Positions 1-8,836 of a stretch of 33,344 nt of DNA are shown in pieces. Position 1 is the first letter of the stretch. Every line of letters starts with the position of its first letter. The DNA lies in the NCBI GenBank assembly GCA_903952145.1, contig CAJBES010000243.1, positions 1 through 33,344 of the forward strand, written 5' to 3'. The stretch comes from an uncultured Opitutaceae bacterium (lineage in GTDB: Bacteria > Verrucomicrobiota > Verrucomicrobiia > Opitutales > Opitutaceae). Both the position numbers and the translations under genes were made by a program. The notes below the pieces were generated by a model. That model did no database searches, was not told where the DNA came from, and saw only the letters and a list, made by a program, of their open reading frames with translations.

Positions 1-31
1 CGGGCCCGGGGCTGCAACGCCTGTAGAGCCC

Positions 32-57
32 AAAAAAGGGAACCATTAAGGTTCCCT
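32..57 (-). terminator. Rho-independent terminator, minus strand
   Basis: A perfect 8-bp stem (AGGGAACC at 37-44 and GGTTCCCT at 50-57) with a 5-nt loop is followed, reading the minus strand, by a run of six T at 37-32. This is the standard intrinsic terminator layout. It lies about 30 nt after the stop codon (87-89) of a minus-strand reading frame, so it probably ends that transcript. Confidence 0.7.
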
Positions 58-86
58 CTCTATTGCTAACCATTTAACCAATTAAC

Positions 87-233
87 CTAGATAGCAGCTA
101 AGCTTGCGTGTTCAAGGTCCCAGCTCTTTGCAAAAAGATTTCCACCTTCTACTTTGAACTTTTTAGGGGCTTGAAAATTAAATGTTGTTGCATGACTTCC
201 AATCCATGTTAACTCGTTAACAAGATCCCGAGC
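87..233 (-). CDS. 3' end of an unrecognised minus-strand gene (fragment)
   Basis: A minus-strand frame is open from 233 to a TAG at 87-89 (48 residues). It has no start codon in view because it runs into the composition break near 230. The residues look protein-like (contains FNFQAPKKFKVEGGNLFAK and ends in ASLAAI), and an intrinsic terminator follows at 32-57, the expected order for a real gene end. Base composition is much lower in GC than the rest of the window. I do not recognise the family. It may be the tail of a foreign gene or of a different genome joined here by misassembly. Chance openness of a short frame cannot be excluded. Confidence 0.35.
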   Translation of the reverse strand, partial: ARDLVNELTWIGSHATTFNFQAPKKFKVEGGNLFAKSWDLEHASLAAI

Positions 234-236
234 TCA

Positions 237-1649
237 TGGCCTGTCTTCAACGAGTTCTTCGGTTTCGAGGCCAAGCCGGGCTTCCGCCTCCATGGCCCCG
301 ACGGCAGCGAACTGCCCTACCAGCGGCTCGCTCAGGTGATGAACCGCCTTCGCCCCCGCCTCCGTGCGATGAAGTTCCCGGAAAACGTCAACAGCCACCA
401 TGTCACGGTGGCGCTGCGTCTCGCAATTCCCGCTCTAGGCTACACGACCCTCACAGTGCGCGCCGTCAAACCCGACACCCCCACGCGCCACTCCGAACTG
501 CACGGCCTCGCCACCAGCGAACGCAGCATGGCGAACGAGCATCTCACCCTCCAGGTCGAGGCCAACGGCACGCTCACCCTCACCGACCGGCACACCCGCC
601 GCATCTATCCCAATCTGCTCACTTTCGAGGAGCGCGCAGACATCGGCGACGGTTGGTATCACGGCCTCGCAGTCAACGACCTGATTTTCGCCTCGACCGC
701 CTGCCGCGCCGATGTGGCGCTCGTCCACAACGGACCGCTGCTCACGACCTTCCGCATTCGCACCGTGATGCAGGTGCCAGCGGAATTTGCCTTTGACCGC
801 ATGGGGCGGTCCGAGCGTTTCGTCGAACTGGTCATCGACAGCCTAGTCAGCCTGCGCGCCGGTCAGCGGCACCTTGATGTCGAGACGACCGTCAACAATA
901 CCGCCGACGATCATCGCCTCCGCGTGCTGCTGCCCAGCGGCACCACGACGGACACCTACCTCGCCGACACCCCATTTGACGTCGTGGAGCGCCCCATTGC
1001 CTTGCGGCAGGACAACCACGAATACCGCGAGTTGGAGGTGGAAACAAAGCCGCAGCAAAGCTGGACCGCCGTGCACGACGCGAAGCACGGCCTCGCCGTC
1101 GTCGCCGATGGCGGCCTGCTCGAGACCGCGGTGCGGGATCTGCCCGGCCGCCCGATTGCACTCACGCTCTTCCGCGGCACCCGCCGCACCGTCTTCACCG
1201 CCGGTGAACCGAACGGCCAGATGCGCGGTCCGCTGATTTTCCGCTATGCCATCGTGCCGCTGGCCGGTGCGCCTGACCGCACACACCTCTGCGAACTCGG
1301 CCAGCATCTCGCCGCCGGTCTGCGCACCGCGCAACTGCTGGCGGCCGATGTCGCCATGTTCCGCGGCGCTCAAACCGTGCCGGCCTCAGCGGGCCTCGTG
1401 CGCGTCGACGGGCCGGCCGTGGTCAGCAGTGTGCGGCAGGTTGGCGCCGCGCTGGAATTGCGCCTCTTCAATCCCCACCCGCGACGCGTCACCGCCAAGC
1501 TCGCATTCCCGGGCCCCGCCTTCACTCCGGCCCGGGCCGAGCGAATCGATTGCGAGGGCAACCCGCTCGAGTCTCTCCGCCTCGTCCGGGGCCGCTTAAC
1601 CCTGCTCCTCAAACCCAAGCAGATTGTCACCGTGCGCCTGGGCACCTAG
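237..1649 (+). CDS. GH38 alpha-mannosidase family protein, C-terminal part only
   Basis: The frame is recognisable from the WPVFN segment at 237 and ends at the TAG at 1647. It matches the C-terminal half of glycoside hydrolase family 38 enzymes (alpha-mannosidase or mannosylglycerate hydrolase type). There is the [12 protein letters not shown] strand segment, then ENEHLTLQV and [17 protein letters not shown] typical of the GH38 C-terminal beta-sandwich, then further beta-rich sequence to the end. The N-terminal catalytic barrel with its metal-binding Asp and His residues is absent: the frame meets a stop at 210-212 inside AT-rich sequence. Later in-frame starts (336 GTG, 339 ATG) would give a protein without a catalytic domain, so this is a truncated gene or an assembly join, not a functional short form. 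Family call is firm; substrate unknown. Confidence 0.8.
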   Translation, partial: WPVFNEFFGFEAKPGFRLHGPDGSELPYQRLAQVMNRLRPRLRAMKFPENVNSHHVTVALRLAIPALGYTTLTVRAVKPDTPTRHSELHGLATSERSMANEHLTLQVEANGTLTLTDRHTRRIYPNLLTFEERADIGDGWYHGLAVNDLIFASTACRADVALVHNGPLLTTFRIRTVMQVPAEFAFDRMGRSERFVELVIDSLVSLRAGQRHLDVETTVNNTADDHRLRVLLPSGTTTDTYLADTPFDVVERPIALRQDNHEYRELEVETKPQQSWTAVHDAKHGLAVVADGGLLETAVRDLPGRPIALTLFRGTRRTVFTAGEPNGQMRGPLIFRYAIVPLAGAPDRTHLCELGQHLAAGLRTAQLLAADVAMFRGAQTVPASAGLVRVDGPAVVSSVRQVGAALELRLFNPHPRRVTAKLAFPGPAFTPARAERIDCEGNPLESLRLVRGRLTLLLKPKQIVTVRLGT

Positions 1650-1740
1650 GTGCGGTCGCCGTCACCGCGCCGCAGTTGTTCCACGGCGGCGGCCGCGGAC
1701 AGCGCTTCGGGAATTGACGCGGATTTTGCGTTATCATTGC

Positions 1741-2490
1741 ATGTTTGCCATGCACGTGTCCCTGCCGGTCGATCCCCGCGTCAAATACAAGAGCATCGTC
1801 CTGAAACTCAGCGGCGAGGTTCTCCGAGGCGGCAAAGGCGGTGATCCCATCGATGCCGCCACGCTCGAAAAAACCTGCGCCCAGGTGAAGGAAATCCACG
1901 ATCTCGGCGTGCAGGTCTGCGTCGTTATCGGCGGCGGCAACATCTTCCGGGGCCTCAACGGCGCCAAGCAAGGCGTGGACCGCACCACCGGCGACTATAT
2001 GGGCATGCTCGCCACTGTGATCAACGGCCTCGCGATCATGGACTGTCTTGAAAAAATGGGCGTCAGCACCCGCGTCCAGTCGGCCATTCCCATGAACCAG
2101 ATCGCCGAGCCATTCATCATGCGCCGCGCCATGCGCCACCTGGAGAAGCGTCGCGTCGTCATCTTCGTCGCCGGCACCGGCAACCCGTATTTTTCGACCG
2201 ATACCACCGCCGCCCTCCGCGCTTCGGAGATGCACGCCGACATCATCATGAAGGCGACCAAAGTGGACGGCATCTACGACAAGGATCCCAATAAGTACCC
2301 CGGCGCCGTCAAATACGACGACATCACCTTTGTCGACGCCCTCAAGCAGCGGCTCAAAGTGATGGATTCGACCGCTTTCTCGCTCTGTCTCGACAATAAC
2401 GTGTCCATCCTCGTGTTTGACCTCAATGACGAGCACGCCATCCGCAAGGCCGTTTTCGGCGAGCGCATCGGCACCCTCGTCCACAGCTGA
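1741..2490 (+). CDS. pyrH: UMP kinase
   Basis: PyrH phosphorylates UMP to UDP with ATP in the cytoplasm, an essential pyrimidine step. The protein has the amino-acid-kinase fold signatures: LKLSGE near the N-terminus, [10 protein letters not shown] for nucleotide and phosphate binding, the Asp-containing [11 protein letters not shown] segment that binds UMP, and [12 protein letters not shown] in the C-terminal half. From ATG 1741 it is 249 residues, close to the usual 235-245. ATG 1750 is an alternative and would leave almost exactly the normal length. No Shine-Dalgarno sequence precedes either. A TTGACG at 1714-1719 could be part of a promoter, but the -10 is unclear. frr lies 73 nt downstream, as in most bacteria; rpsB and tsf, which normally precede pyrH, are not here. 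Confidence 0.96.
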   Translation: MFAMHVSLPVDPRVKYKSIVLKLSGEVLRGGKGGDPIDAATLEKTCAQVKEIHDLGVQVCVVIGGGNIFRGLNGAKQGVDRTTGDYMGMLATVINGLAIMDCLEKMGVSTRVQSAIPMNQIAEPFIMRRAMRHLEKRRVVIFVAGTGNPYFSTDTTAALRASEMHADIIMKATKVDGIYDKDPNKYPGAVKYDDITFVDALKQRLKVMDSTAFSLCLDNNVSILVFDLNDEHAIRKAVFGERIGTLVHS

Positions 2491-2507
2491 AAGGCACATC
2501 CGCCCAA

Positions 2508-2529
2508 TTTTTCGCCGGCCGGCGAAAAA
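2508..2529. repeat. Perfect 22-bp palindrome between pyrH and frr
   Basis: The two halves, TTTTTCGCCGG (2508-2518) and CCGGCGAAAAA (2519-2529), are exact reverse complements with no spacer. It lies between the pyrH stop and the frr start. There is no T-run after it on either strand beyond the arms, so it is not a standard terminator. It could be an RNA hairpin that modulates frr expression or stability, or a binding site for a dimeric protein. Confidence 0.6.
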
Positions 2530-2563
2530 CCAGAAATCCACATTCCAAACTCCCAAAAATCCC

Positions 2564-3121
2564 ATGAGCCATCCCGCCCTCACCGATCTGCAGGCCAAGT
2601 TGACCAAGACCGTGGACTACACCATGCACGAATTCAGCGCGATCCACACCGGCAAGGCCACCCCTGCCATGGTCGAATCCGTGCTGGTCGAGGCCTACGG
2701 CACCATGACGCCCCTCAAACAGTGCGCCGCCATCTCCACCCCCGACGCCCGTCTCATTCAAATCCAGCCTTGGGACATCAGCCTCATCAAGGCCATCGTC
2801 AAAGCTGTCCAGACGGCCAACCTCGGGTTCAACCCCATTCCGGACAGCAAAGTCGTCCGTATCCCGCTTCCTGAGATGAGCCGCGAGCGCCGCTTGGAAT
2901 TCGTCAAGACCGCCCACAAACTCGCCGAAGAGGGCCGGGTGCATGTCCGCAACAACCGCCGCGACACGATGGAAGTGCTGAAGAAGGCCAAGAAAGACGG
3001 CAAAATTTCCGAGGACGACGAAAAACGCCTGGAGAAGGAGGTCCAGATCGCGACCGACAAGGCCATCAAGGACATCAACGACCACCTCGCCCACAAGGAG
3101 AAGGATCTCCTCGCCGTGTGA
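2564..3121 (+). CDS. frr: Ribosome recycling factor
   Basis: RRF, together with EF-G, splits post-termination ribosomes so that subunits can be reused. From ATG 2564 the protein is 185 residues, exactly the usual size. Family hallmarks are present: the N-terminal FSAIHTGKATPAMVE segment (RTGRA-like), TPLKQCAAISTPDARLIQIQPWD, the IPLPEMSRERRLEFVK core, VHVRNNRRD and a lysine-rich C-terminal helix. A longer in-frame opening starts inside pyrH but lacks family similarity, so ATG 2564 is preferred. It is preceded by AAAAATCCC, not a Shine-Dalgarno sequence. It probably shares a transcript with pyrH upstream. Confidence 0.96.
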   Translation: MSHPALTDLQAKLTKTVDYTMHEFSAIHTGKATPAMVESVLVEAYGTMTPLKQCAAISTPDARLIQIQPWDISLIKAIVKAVQTANLGFNPIPDSKVVRIPLPEMSRERRLEFVKTAHKLAEEGRVHVRNNRRDTMEVLKKAKKDGKISEDDEKRLEKEVQIATDKAIKDINDHLAHKEKDLLAV

Positions 3122-3197
3122 GCGCGTCTCGTTTCGCAACAGGCCCGGAGCAACCCTGAGCCCCCGGGGCGCTCTCCCTGTTGTTCGCCTTTCCACT

Positions 3198-4322
3198 GTG
3201 TCTTCCGTATTGAAAAAATCCCCGCCCCGCCGCGTTGTCGTCAAACTCGGCACCGGCGTGCTCACGTCGGGCATCGGCCAACTCCACACCGCGCGCATCG
3301 CCGGCGTCTGCGCCCAGATCGCCGCGCTCCGGTCGCAAGGCACCGAGGTCATCATCGTCTCCTCCGGCGCCGTCGGCCTCGGCATGGGCCGCCTCGGTCT
3401 GAAAAAGCGCCCCGCCGAGGTTTCCAAAAAACAGGCCTGCGCCGCCGTCGGCCAGAGCCTGCTCATGCAGACCTGGCAGGCCGGTTTCACCCCGCACGGC
3501 CTCACGGTGGCGCAGGTGCTGCTGACCCACGAGGACCTGCGCAGCCGCGAGCGCTACCTCAGTGTCACCAAGACCCTTGAGGCGCTCATCGCCTACGGCA
3601 CCATCCCGGTCATCAACGAGAACGACACCGTCAGCGCCGCCGAAATCCAGGCGCTGCTCAAGTTTGGCGACAACGACACCCTCGCCGCAATGGTTGCGAG
3701 CTTGGCGCGCGCGCAATATCTCTTCATCCTTTCCACCATCCCCGGCCTGATCGATTTGAAGGGCACACAACAGATCGTGCCGGTCGTCGCGAGGATCACC
3801 CCGGAAATCGAGGCCATGGCCGGCGGCACCACCAGCGAAACCGCGACGGGCGGCATGATCTCCAAGATCTCCGCCGCGAAACTGGCCACCCGCGCCGGCT
3901 GCGGCGTCTTCATCGCCAGCGGGGCCGAGCCCGCCATCCTGTCACGCCTCCTCGCCGGCCACGGTCCCGGCACCTTCTTCGTGCCGAGCGGCCTGCCCCT
4001 GGAGGCCCGCAAGCGCTGGCTCGCCTACTTCCAGCGTCCGGCGGCCACGATTTTCGTCAACCCCTGCGCCGTGCCCGTGCTGCGCGAGCAGGGCCGCAGT
4101 CTCCTCGCCATCGGCGTCACCCATGCGACCGGCGATTTTTCCGCCGGTGATGTCGTCAACATCGCCGGCCCCGAGGGCACGCTCATCGCGCGCGGGCAGG
4201 CCGCGTTCGGCAGCGCCGACCTTTCCGCCATCGCCGGCAAAAAGGGCGAGGCCATCGCCGCGCTTTTCCCCGGCCGCAAGCACCTTGAGGTGGTCCACCG
4301 CAACGACCTCGTGCTGCTCTAG
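3198..4322 (+). CDS. proB: Glutamate 5-kinase (with PUA domain)
   Basis: ProB phosphorylates L-glutamate to gamma-glutamyl phosphate, the first step of proline synthesis. The N-terminal amino-acid-kinase domain (about residues 10-255) shows VVVKLGTGVL, IIVSSGAVGLGMG, INENDTVS, FGDNDTLAAMVA and GGMISKISAAKLAT. The C-terminal PUA domain (about 280-365) shows LLAIGVTHATGDFSAGDVV. The 374-residue length suits the two-domain form. The start is GTG 3198; TTG 3210 is possible. The 76-nt gap after frr can fold into a composite hairpin (3137-3143 with 3177-3183, and 3144-3148 with 3164-3168), perhaps a weak frr terminator. proA is not in the window. A GNAT gene starts 2 nt after the stop, indicating co-translation. 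Confidence 0.95.
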   Translation: MSSVLKKSPPRRVVVKLGTGVLTSGIGQLHTARIAGVCAQIAALRSQGTEVIIVSSGAVGLGMGRLGLKKRPAEVSKKQACAAVGQSLLMQTWQAGFTPHGLTVAQVLLTHEDLRSRERYLSVTKTLEALIAYGTIPVINENDTVSAAEIQALLKFGDNDTLAAMVASLARAQYLFILSTIPGLIDLKGTQQIVPVVARITPEIEAMAGGTTSETATGGMISKISAAKLATRAGCGVFIASGAEPAILSRLLAGHGPGTFFVPSGLPLEARKRWLAYFQRPAATIFVNPCAVPVLREQGRSLLAIGVTHATGDFSAGDVVNIAGPEGTLIARGQAAFGSADLSAIAGKKGEAIAALFPGRKHLEVVHRNDLVLL

Positions 4323-4324
4323 CC

Positions 4325-4774
4325 ATGCCCTACTCGCTCCGCCCGGTCACCGACGCCGACTGTCTGTGGCTTTGGTCGCTGAAACGGGCGACGATGAAGG
4401 CCTACGTCGAACAGACCTGGGGGCGGTGGGATGACGCGGAGCAGGCCGACCGGTTTCGCAGCACCTTTGTGCCCGGTCACGTGCAGATCATCGTGACGGA
4501 GGGCCAGGACGCCGGGCTGCTGCACCTCGAACGCAGCGCGGAGGAAATTTACCTCGTCAATCTTCAGATTTCCCCGGATTTCCAGAACCGCGGCCTCGGC
4601 ACCGAAGTGATGCACGGCCTCTTCACCGAGGCCCGCACCGGCAAGGTGCCGCTCCAGCTGCAGGTCCTGAAGGTCAACCCCGCCCGCCGGTTCTACGAAC
4701 GCATCGGTTTCGCCGTTGTCGGCGAGACCGCCACCCACTACCGGATGCGCTGGACCCCGGAAATTTCGCCGTGA
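4325..4774 (+). CDS. GNAT family N-acetyltransferase
   Basis: This 149-residue protein has the GNAT fold. The acetyl-CoA-binding motif A is visible as LQISPDFQNRGLGTEVMHGL (Q/R-x-x-G-x-G), followed by a C-terminal RFYERIGFAVVGETATHYRM segment typical of motif B. The N-terminus (YSLRPVTDADC) is also characteristic. It would transfer an acetyl group from acetyl-CoA to an amine; the substrate is unknown. The ATG at 4325 lies 2 nt after the proB stop, so translation is likely coupled, but GNAT genes are often placed opportunistically and this does not imply a role in proline synthesis. Confidence 0.9.
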   Translation: MPYSLRPVTDADCLWLWSLKRATMKAYVEQTWGRWDDAEQADRFRSTFVPGHVQIIVTEGQDAGLLHLERSAEEIYLVNLQISPDFQNRGLGTEVMHGLFTEARTGKVPLQLQVLKVNPARRFYERIGFAVVGETATHYRMRWTPEISP

Positions 4775-4823
4775 CATTTCCGCTTTGCGTCCGGACGGCT
4801 TTGCGTGAGTTTCTTCGCGCTTC

Positions 4824-6830
4824 ATGGATTTCGAACTCGACCAACCGCGCCCGGCCCAGATTCCGCCGATCGATTTCCGCGCGCTCCTGAACGAGGAGCA
4901 GTTCGCCGCCGTCACCGCCCCGCCCGGACCGCTCCTCGTGCTCGCGGGCGCCGGCTCCGGCAAGACCCGCACCCTGACCTACCGCGTGGCCTACCTCCTG
5001 GCGCAGGGGGTAAAGCCCGGCGAAATCCTGCTCCTCACCTTCACCAACAAGGCTGCCAAGGAGATGCTCCACCGCGTGCAGGATCTCACCGGTTTCGAAC
5101 CGCAGCGCTTCTGGGGCGGCACGTTCCATTCCCTCGGGCACCGTGCCCTGCGCATCTACGGCGAGGCCATCGGACTCCCGCGCAACTTCACCATCCTCGA
5201 CGCCGACGAGTCCGAGTCCCTCCTCAAGCAGGCCGTCGAGTCGGCCGACAAACTCTTTTTCAAGGACAAGACCCATCCCCGCCCCGGCCCGCTCTTCAGC
5301 GTCCTGTCCCTCGCGCGCAACACCCAGCTCCCGCTGGCCGAGACCGTCGAGAAGAACTTCCCGCAATACGCCGACCTCACCCACCGTTTCGGCCCCTTCG
5401 CCGCCGCCTACGAGAAGAGAAAACGCGCGCAGAACGTGGTGGACTACGACGACCTCCTCGAACTCTGGCTCAAGCTCCTGCTGGAGGCGCCCGAGGTCGC
5501 GGCGTATTTCGCCCACCGCTTCCGCCATGTGCTGGTGGACGAATATCAGGACACCAACACCATCCAGGCCCAGATCGTCGACCGGCTCGCCGGCCACCAC
5601 TGCATCATGGCCGTGGGCGACGACGCCCAGTGCATCTACTCGTGGCGCGGCGCGAACTTCGAGAACATCATGTCGTTCCCCGAACGGCATCCCGGCACGG
5701 TCATCCACCGCATCGAGACCAACTACCGCTCGACCCCCGAGATCCTCGCCTTTGCCAACGGCGTCCTGCTCGCCCAGCCCAAGGGCCGCCATTTCGACAA
5801 GGAACTGCGCGCCGCGCGCGGCCACGCCCAGAAGCCCTACGTTGTCCAGGCCATGGACGACCGCGAGCAGGCCGAATTCATCCTCAAGCGCATCCGCGCC
5901 CTCACGGAGGACGAGGGCGTCTCGGCCAACGAGATCGCCATCCTCTACCGTTCGCATTACCTCGCGCTGGAAATCCAGCTCGCCCTCTCGCGCGCGGGCA
6001 TGCCCTACCAGATCACCAGCGGCGTGAAGTTCTTCGAACGCCAGCATGTGCGCGACCTCGTCGCCCTGCTGCGCTTTGTCTACAATCCCAGCGACAGTCA
6101 GGCGTGGCAGCGCATCGCCGTCCTCCTCCCCAAGGTCGGCGAGAAGGGCGCGCAAAAAATCTATGACGCCGCCACCGACCATGCCCGGCTCCTGCAGAAG
6201 GACTTCCTCGATGTGCTCCCGAGCGACGACGTCATTAGCAAGGTCGCCAAGGATGCCCGCCCCGACTGGGAAAACTTCTGCGCCTCGCTCTCCCAGGTCG
6301 CCGAGGCCATGCGCACCGCCCGACCTGACGCCACCGTCGAGCTGGCGATCGACGGCTGGTATGGCGACTACCTCAAGGGGGCCTACGCCGACTACATGGA
6401 CCGCCTTGAGGAATTGAAGGCCCTCGTGGGCTTCGCCGGCCGTTTCGAGGAGATGCAGGACCTGCTTGCCCAGATCGTCCTGCTCAACGGCGAGACCAGC
6501 GACCGGCAGGTGGACCCCGACGCTGAGGCGATCAAGCTCACGACCGTCCACCAGGCCAAGGGCCTCGAATACGACGTGGTTTTTCTCATTGGCGCCGCCG
6601 ACGGGCAGTTGCCCACGCGCCGTTCGATCGAGGGCGGCGACGTCGAGGAGGAACGCCGCCTCTTCTACGTGGCCGTGACCCGCGCCAAGAACGAACTCTA
6701 CATCAGCTATCCGAAAGTCGCGTCCCGCGCCGGTCCCGGTGGCATGCTCCTCACTCCCAGCCGCTTTCTCCTGGAACTCTCGTCCGACCTCTACGAAACC
6801 CTCCGCATCAAGCGCAGCTTCGGGTGGTGA
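4824..6830 (+). CDS. UvrD/PcrA/Rep-type superfamily 1 DNA helicase
   Basis: This 668-residue protein is a 3'-5' SF1A helicase of the UvrD/Rep group, which unwinds DNA in repair or replication restart. The motifs appear in order: Q-motif region (LNEEQFAAV), Walker A AGAGSGKT at residues 41-48, Ia LLTFTNKAAKEM, GTFHSLGHR, Walker B VLVDEYQDTN, motif III VGDDAQCIYSWRGA, motif IV NYRSTPEIL, ITSGVKFFERQHVRDL, motif V LTTVHQAKGLEYDVVFL, and motif VI RRLFYVAVTRAKNELY. It is somewhat shorter than PcrA/UvrD (about 720), lacking much of their C-terminal tail. UvrD, PcrA and Rep cannot be told apart by eye, so no symbol is given. It starts 49 nt after the GNAT gene and may be in the same transcript. Confidence 0.93.
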   Translation: MDFELDQPRPAQIPPIDFRALLNEEQFAAVTAPPGPLLVLAGAGSGKTRTLTYRVAYLLAQGVKPGEILLLTFTNKAAKEMLHRVQDLTGFEPQRFWGGTFHSLGHRALRIYGEAIGLPRNFTILDADESESLLKQAVESADKLFFKDKTHPRPGPLFSVLSLARNTQLPLAETVEKNFPQYADLTHRFGPFAAAYEKRKRAQNVVDYDDLLELWLKLLLEAPEVAAYFAHRFRHVLVDEYQDTNTIQAQIVDRLAGHHCIMAVGDDAQCIYSWRGANFENIMSFPERHPGTVIHRIETNYRSTPEILAFANGVLLAQPKGRHFDKELRAARGHAQKPYVVQAMDDREQAEFILKRIRALTEDEGVSANEIAILYRSHYLALEIQLALSRAGMPYQITSGVKFFERQHVRDLVALLRFVYNPSDSQAWQRIAVLLPKVGEKGAQKIYDAATDHARLLQKDFLDVLPSDDVISKVAKDARPDWENFCASLSQVAEAMRTARPDATVELAIDGWYGDYLKGAYADYMDRLEELKALVGFAGRFEEMQDLLAQIVLLNGETSDRQVDPDAEAIKLTTVHQAKGLEYDVVFLIGAADGQLPTRRSIEGGDVEEERRLFYVAVTRAKNELYISYPKVASRAGPGGMLLTPSRFLLELSSDLYETLRIKRSFGW

Positions 6831-6903
6831 GAAGTCGTCTACCGGCCGCACCGTGGCGGCAGGGCGCAGGGAACCTGACGGAGAAACAAAGGTACTAAGC
6901 GGG

Positions 6904-8610
6904 ATGCGGATGCTTGACTCACTGATTCGATCGGCGCCGGTTCGTCTGGCTGCCTGCTGGTTTGTGTTGCTGGGCGGATCCCCGGGCTGGGCACAGGAGT
7001 CGGCACCGACGCCGACCGATGACGGTAGGGGCGCGGAAATGGAAGACGTGACGATCCTGCCCGCGCTCACGGTCAAGGGCGACCGGATGGAGGATTTAGG
7101 CGTGCGCTTCAACGTGCAGGTGGGGATTCCGACCTCCATCAACCAGCTGTCGGTCGCGGAAGTCTTCCCGAACACCGCCGCCGCCAAGGCCGGGCTGCGA
7201 CCCGGAGAGCGAGTGGAAAAAATCGACGGCAAGTCGGTGGGGTTGAGGACGCTGGTGTCGATTGGTTTCAAGCCGCAGAAGCTGCAGGAACGGATGTGGG
7301 CGGACCTAGCGCGGGGGAAGAAGAGCGTGTCGCTGACGCTGGAGGTCCGCGCCCCGGAGGCGAAGGAGTCACGCACGGTGACCTTGACCCTCCCGTCGCC
7401 GCCCCCGCGTTGGGGGAGTGAGCATTGGAGCCCGCCGGAGGGACGGACGCCGGCCCTGGTCAGGGAACCGGGCCCGCTGGCGGCGCTCGCCCGCGAAGTG
7501 CTGGACAACGGGATTTGGTCCGGACGTTACGACCGCGCCGGCTACGAGTGGCGCATCGTGCAGCCGACCGGGGGTCACCGCATCTGGGTGAGCCAGCAGC
7601 GCGGAAAAACCGAGATCAGGCTGGAGCACCGGTCGGACGAGTCGGTTTTCTGTGGATTCACCACGTCGCCCGCGGGGGCGATGGAATCCGCGTCGGGCCG
7701 GCCGCCCAAGAAGCACAAGGACAGGGTGATTTCGGCCGAGGAGCTTCGGGCGCGGTTCGAGGCGGAAATCGATTTCTGGCTGCACCACGTCGGTCGGGTT
7801 ACGGGCCGATGGCCGTTCGAGGCGTTGTCGGGGGAAACGGCCGTGATCACGAGCACCGAGCGAAGGAGCTTTGGTTCATCGATCGCGAAGCCGGCGGGCA
7901 GCGAGGCGGGAAAGAGCGGCGCCCCGCTGGCGGAGTCGTTCCTGAAACTGCCCGTGGCGACGGCCGAGCAGAAAAGACTCTTCTCCGACGCGCTCGGGAA
8001 AATCGGGCGCGATGCGGATTGCTGGGCTTTTTCCGAGACCGCCCGGACCCTGGACGATGACCACGCCACAACCGTGCGCTTCGATCCTTCGCAGCCCCCG
8101 GAGGCGCGCAGCACGCTGCTGAAGGTGGACGGCAAGGCCCCGAAGGCCGCCTATCTGAAAAAATGGCGCGACGAAGGGCGTGGGGCGCTGCCGGGCTTGG
8201 GTGATCTGCCGCCGCTCTCGAGCGTGGTCGATCTGGATGATGTGCGGGTTTACGCGGAAGAGACAGCGGCGGTGGTGTTCGAGCTGCCGGTGAAGGCCTC
8301 GAATCCGGATTTTCCGGCGGACAAGTTTCAGGCGCGGTTTCGCGTGAACAAGACCCACCGCGGGTTCGAGGATTTCTCGGTAAAGCTGCGCGATCCCATG
8401 CGCATGGCGGGCATCGCAAAAGTGACCGAGGCGGGCCTGGAAGCGCGCTTCCAAACACCGGATCCCGCGCTCGCACCTCAACCGGTGTTCCTGAAAATGG
8501 GCGGCGGGGTGCGCGTGTTGCTCGTGAAACTCTCGCGCGCCTTCGAGGTCACGCGCACGGATTTCAGCCGCGTGATACCTTACGAGGAACACGGGCAACC
8601 CACCCTGTAA
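6904..8610 (+). CDS. Secreted PDZ-domain protein of unknown function
   Basis: From ATG 6904 the product is about 568 residues. The start is chosen because it begins a signal peptide (positively charged start, hydrophobic run AACWFVLLGG, likely cleavage after GWA near residue 30); the frame stays open further upstream but there it overlaps the helicase gene. Residues about 65-115 resemble a PDZ domain (LSVAEVFPNTAAAKAGLRPGERVEKIDGKSV), which usually binds C-terminal peptides. The rest, about 450 residues, carries no motif I recognise and shows no protease Ser/His/Asp signature. ATG 6910 is an alternative start. It probably acts in the periplasm or at the outer membrane. Confidence 0.75.
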   Translation: MRMLDSLIRSAPVRLAACWFVLLGGSPGWAQESAPTPTDDGRGAEMEDVTILPALTVKGDRMEDLGVRFNVQVGIPTSINQLSVAEVFPNTAAAKAGLRPGERVEKIDGKSVGLRTLVSIGFKPQKLQERMWADLARGKKSVSLTLEVRAPEAKESRTVTLTLPSPPPRWGSEHWSPPEGRTPALVREPGPLAALAREVLDNGIWSGRYDRAGYEWRIVQPTGGHRIWVSQQRGKTEIRLEHRSDESVFCGFTTSPAGAMESASGRPPKKHKDRVISAEELRARFEAEIDFWLHHVGRVTGRWPFEALSGETAVITSTERRSFGSSIAKPAGSEAGKSGAPLAESFLKLPVATAEQKRLFSDALGKIGRDADCWAFSETARTLDDDHATTVRFDPSQPPEARSTLLKVDGKAPKAAYLKKWRDEGRGALPGLGDLPPLSSVVDLDDVRVYAEETAAVVFELPVKASNPDFPADKFQARFRVNKTHRGFEDFSVKLRDPMRMAGIAKVTEAGLEARFQTPDPALAPQPVFLKMGGGVRVLLVKLSRAFEVTRTDFSRVIPYEEHGQPTL

Positions 8611-8657
8611 ACCGCCACTCGATCGATCGCCGGAACTCAAGGACAGAGGTGGCACGC

Positions 8658-8684
8658 TGGGCGCGGCGTGAAGTTCCGCGCCCA
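8658..8684 (+). terminator. Possible GC-rich hairpin terminator after the PDZ gene
   Basis: A perfect stem of TGGGCGCGG (8658-8666) and CCGCGCCCA (8676-8684) with a 9-nt loop lies 47 nt after the PDZ-gene stop. There is no T-run after it, so intrinsic termination is uncertain. The rest of the 8611-8836 gap has no gene or clear promoter that I can see. Confidence 0.35.
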
Positions 8685-8836
8685 CGATGTGCCGCTTTGC
8701 GCTACAAATGACGCGGTTAAAAGGCCCACCCAGACGGGCATGCCCTCCAACCGGTGTCACCAGGGTTCGGCCTGATGCCTCCATCTCAAAGGTTGCAGTC
8801 CCCGGCTTCTGTGCTCTCTGTTTTCCCTTCATCTCT

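Noticed and set aside
208-221. Tandem GTTAAC palindromes as an integration or protein-binding site
   Set aside because: The two copies lie inside the minus-strand coding fragment and there is no second att-like copy in the window to support recombination.
230-236. GAGCTC and nearby AAGCTT and GGGCCC sites as cloning-vector polylinker traces
   Set aside because: The sites are scattered over more than 200 nt and not clustered as in a polylinker, and no vector sequence is recognisable. The junction itself is still reported.
4674-7508. A very long minus-strand open frame (over 900 codons) opposite the helicase gene
   Set aside because: It is antisense to GNAT, helicase and PDZ genes that have clear family motifs. 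Its residues are biased (Gly, Glu, Val, Asp rich) as expected for the mirror frame of GC-rich coding DNA.
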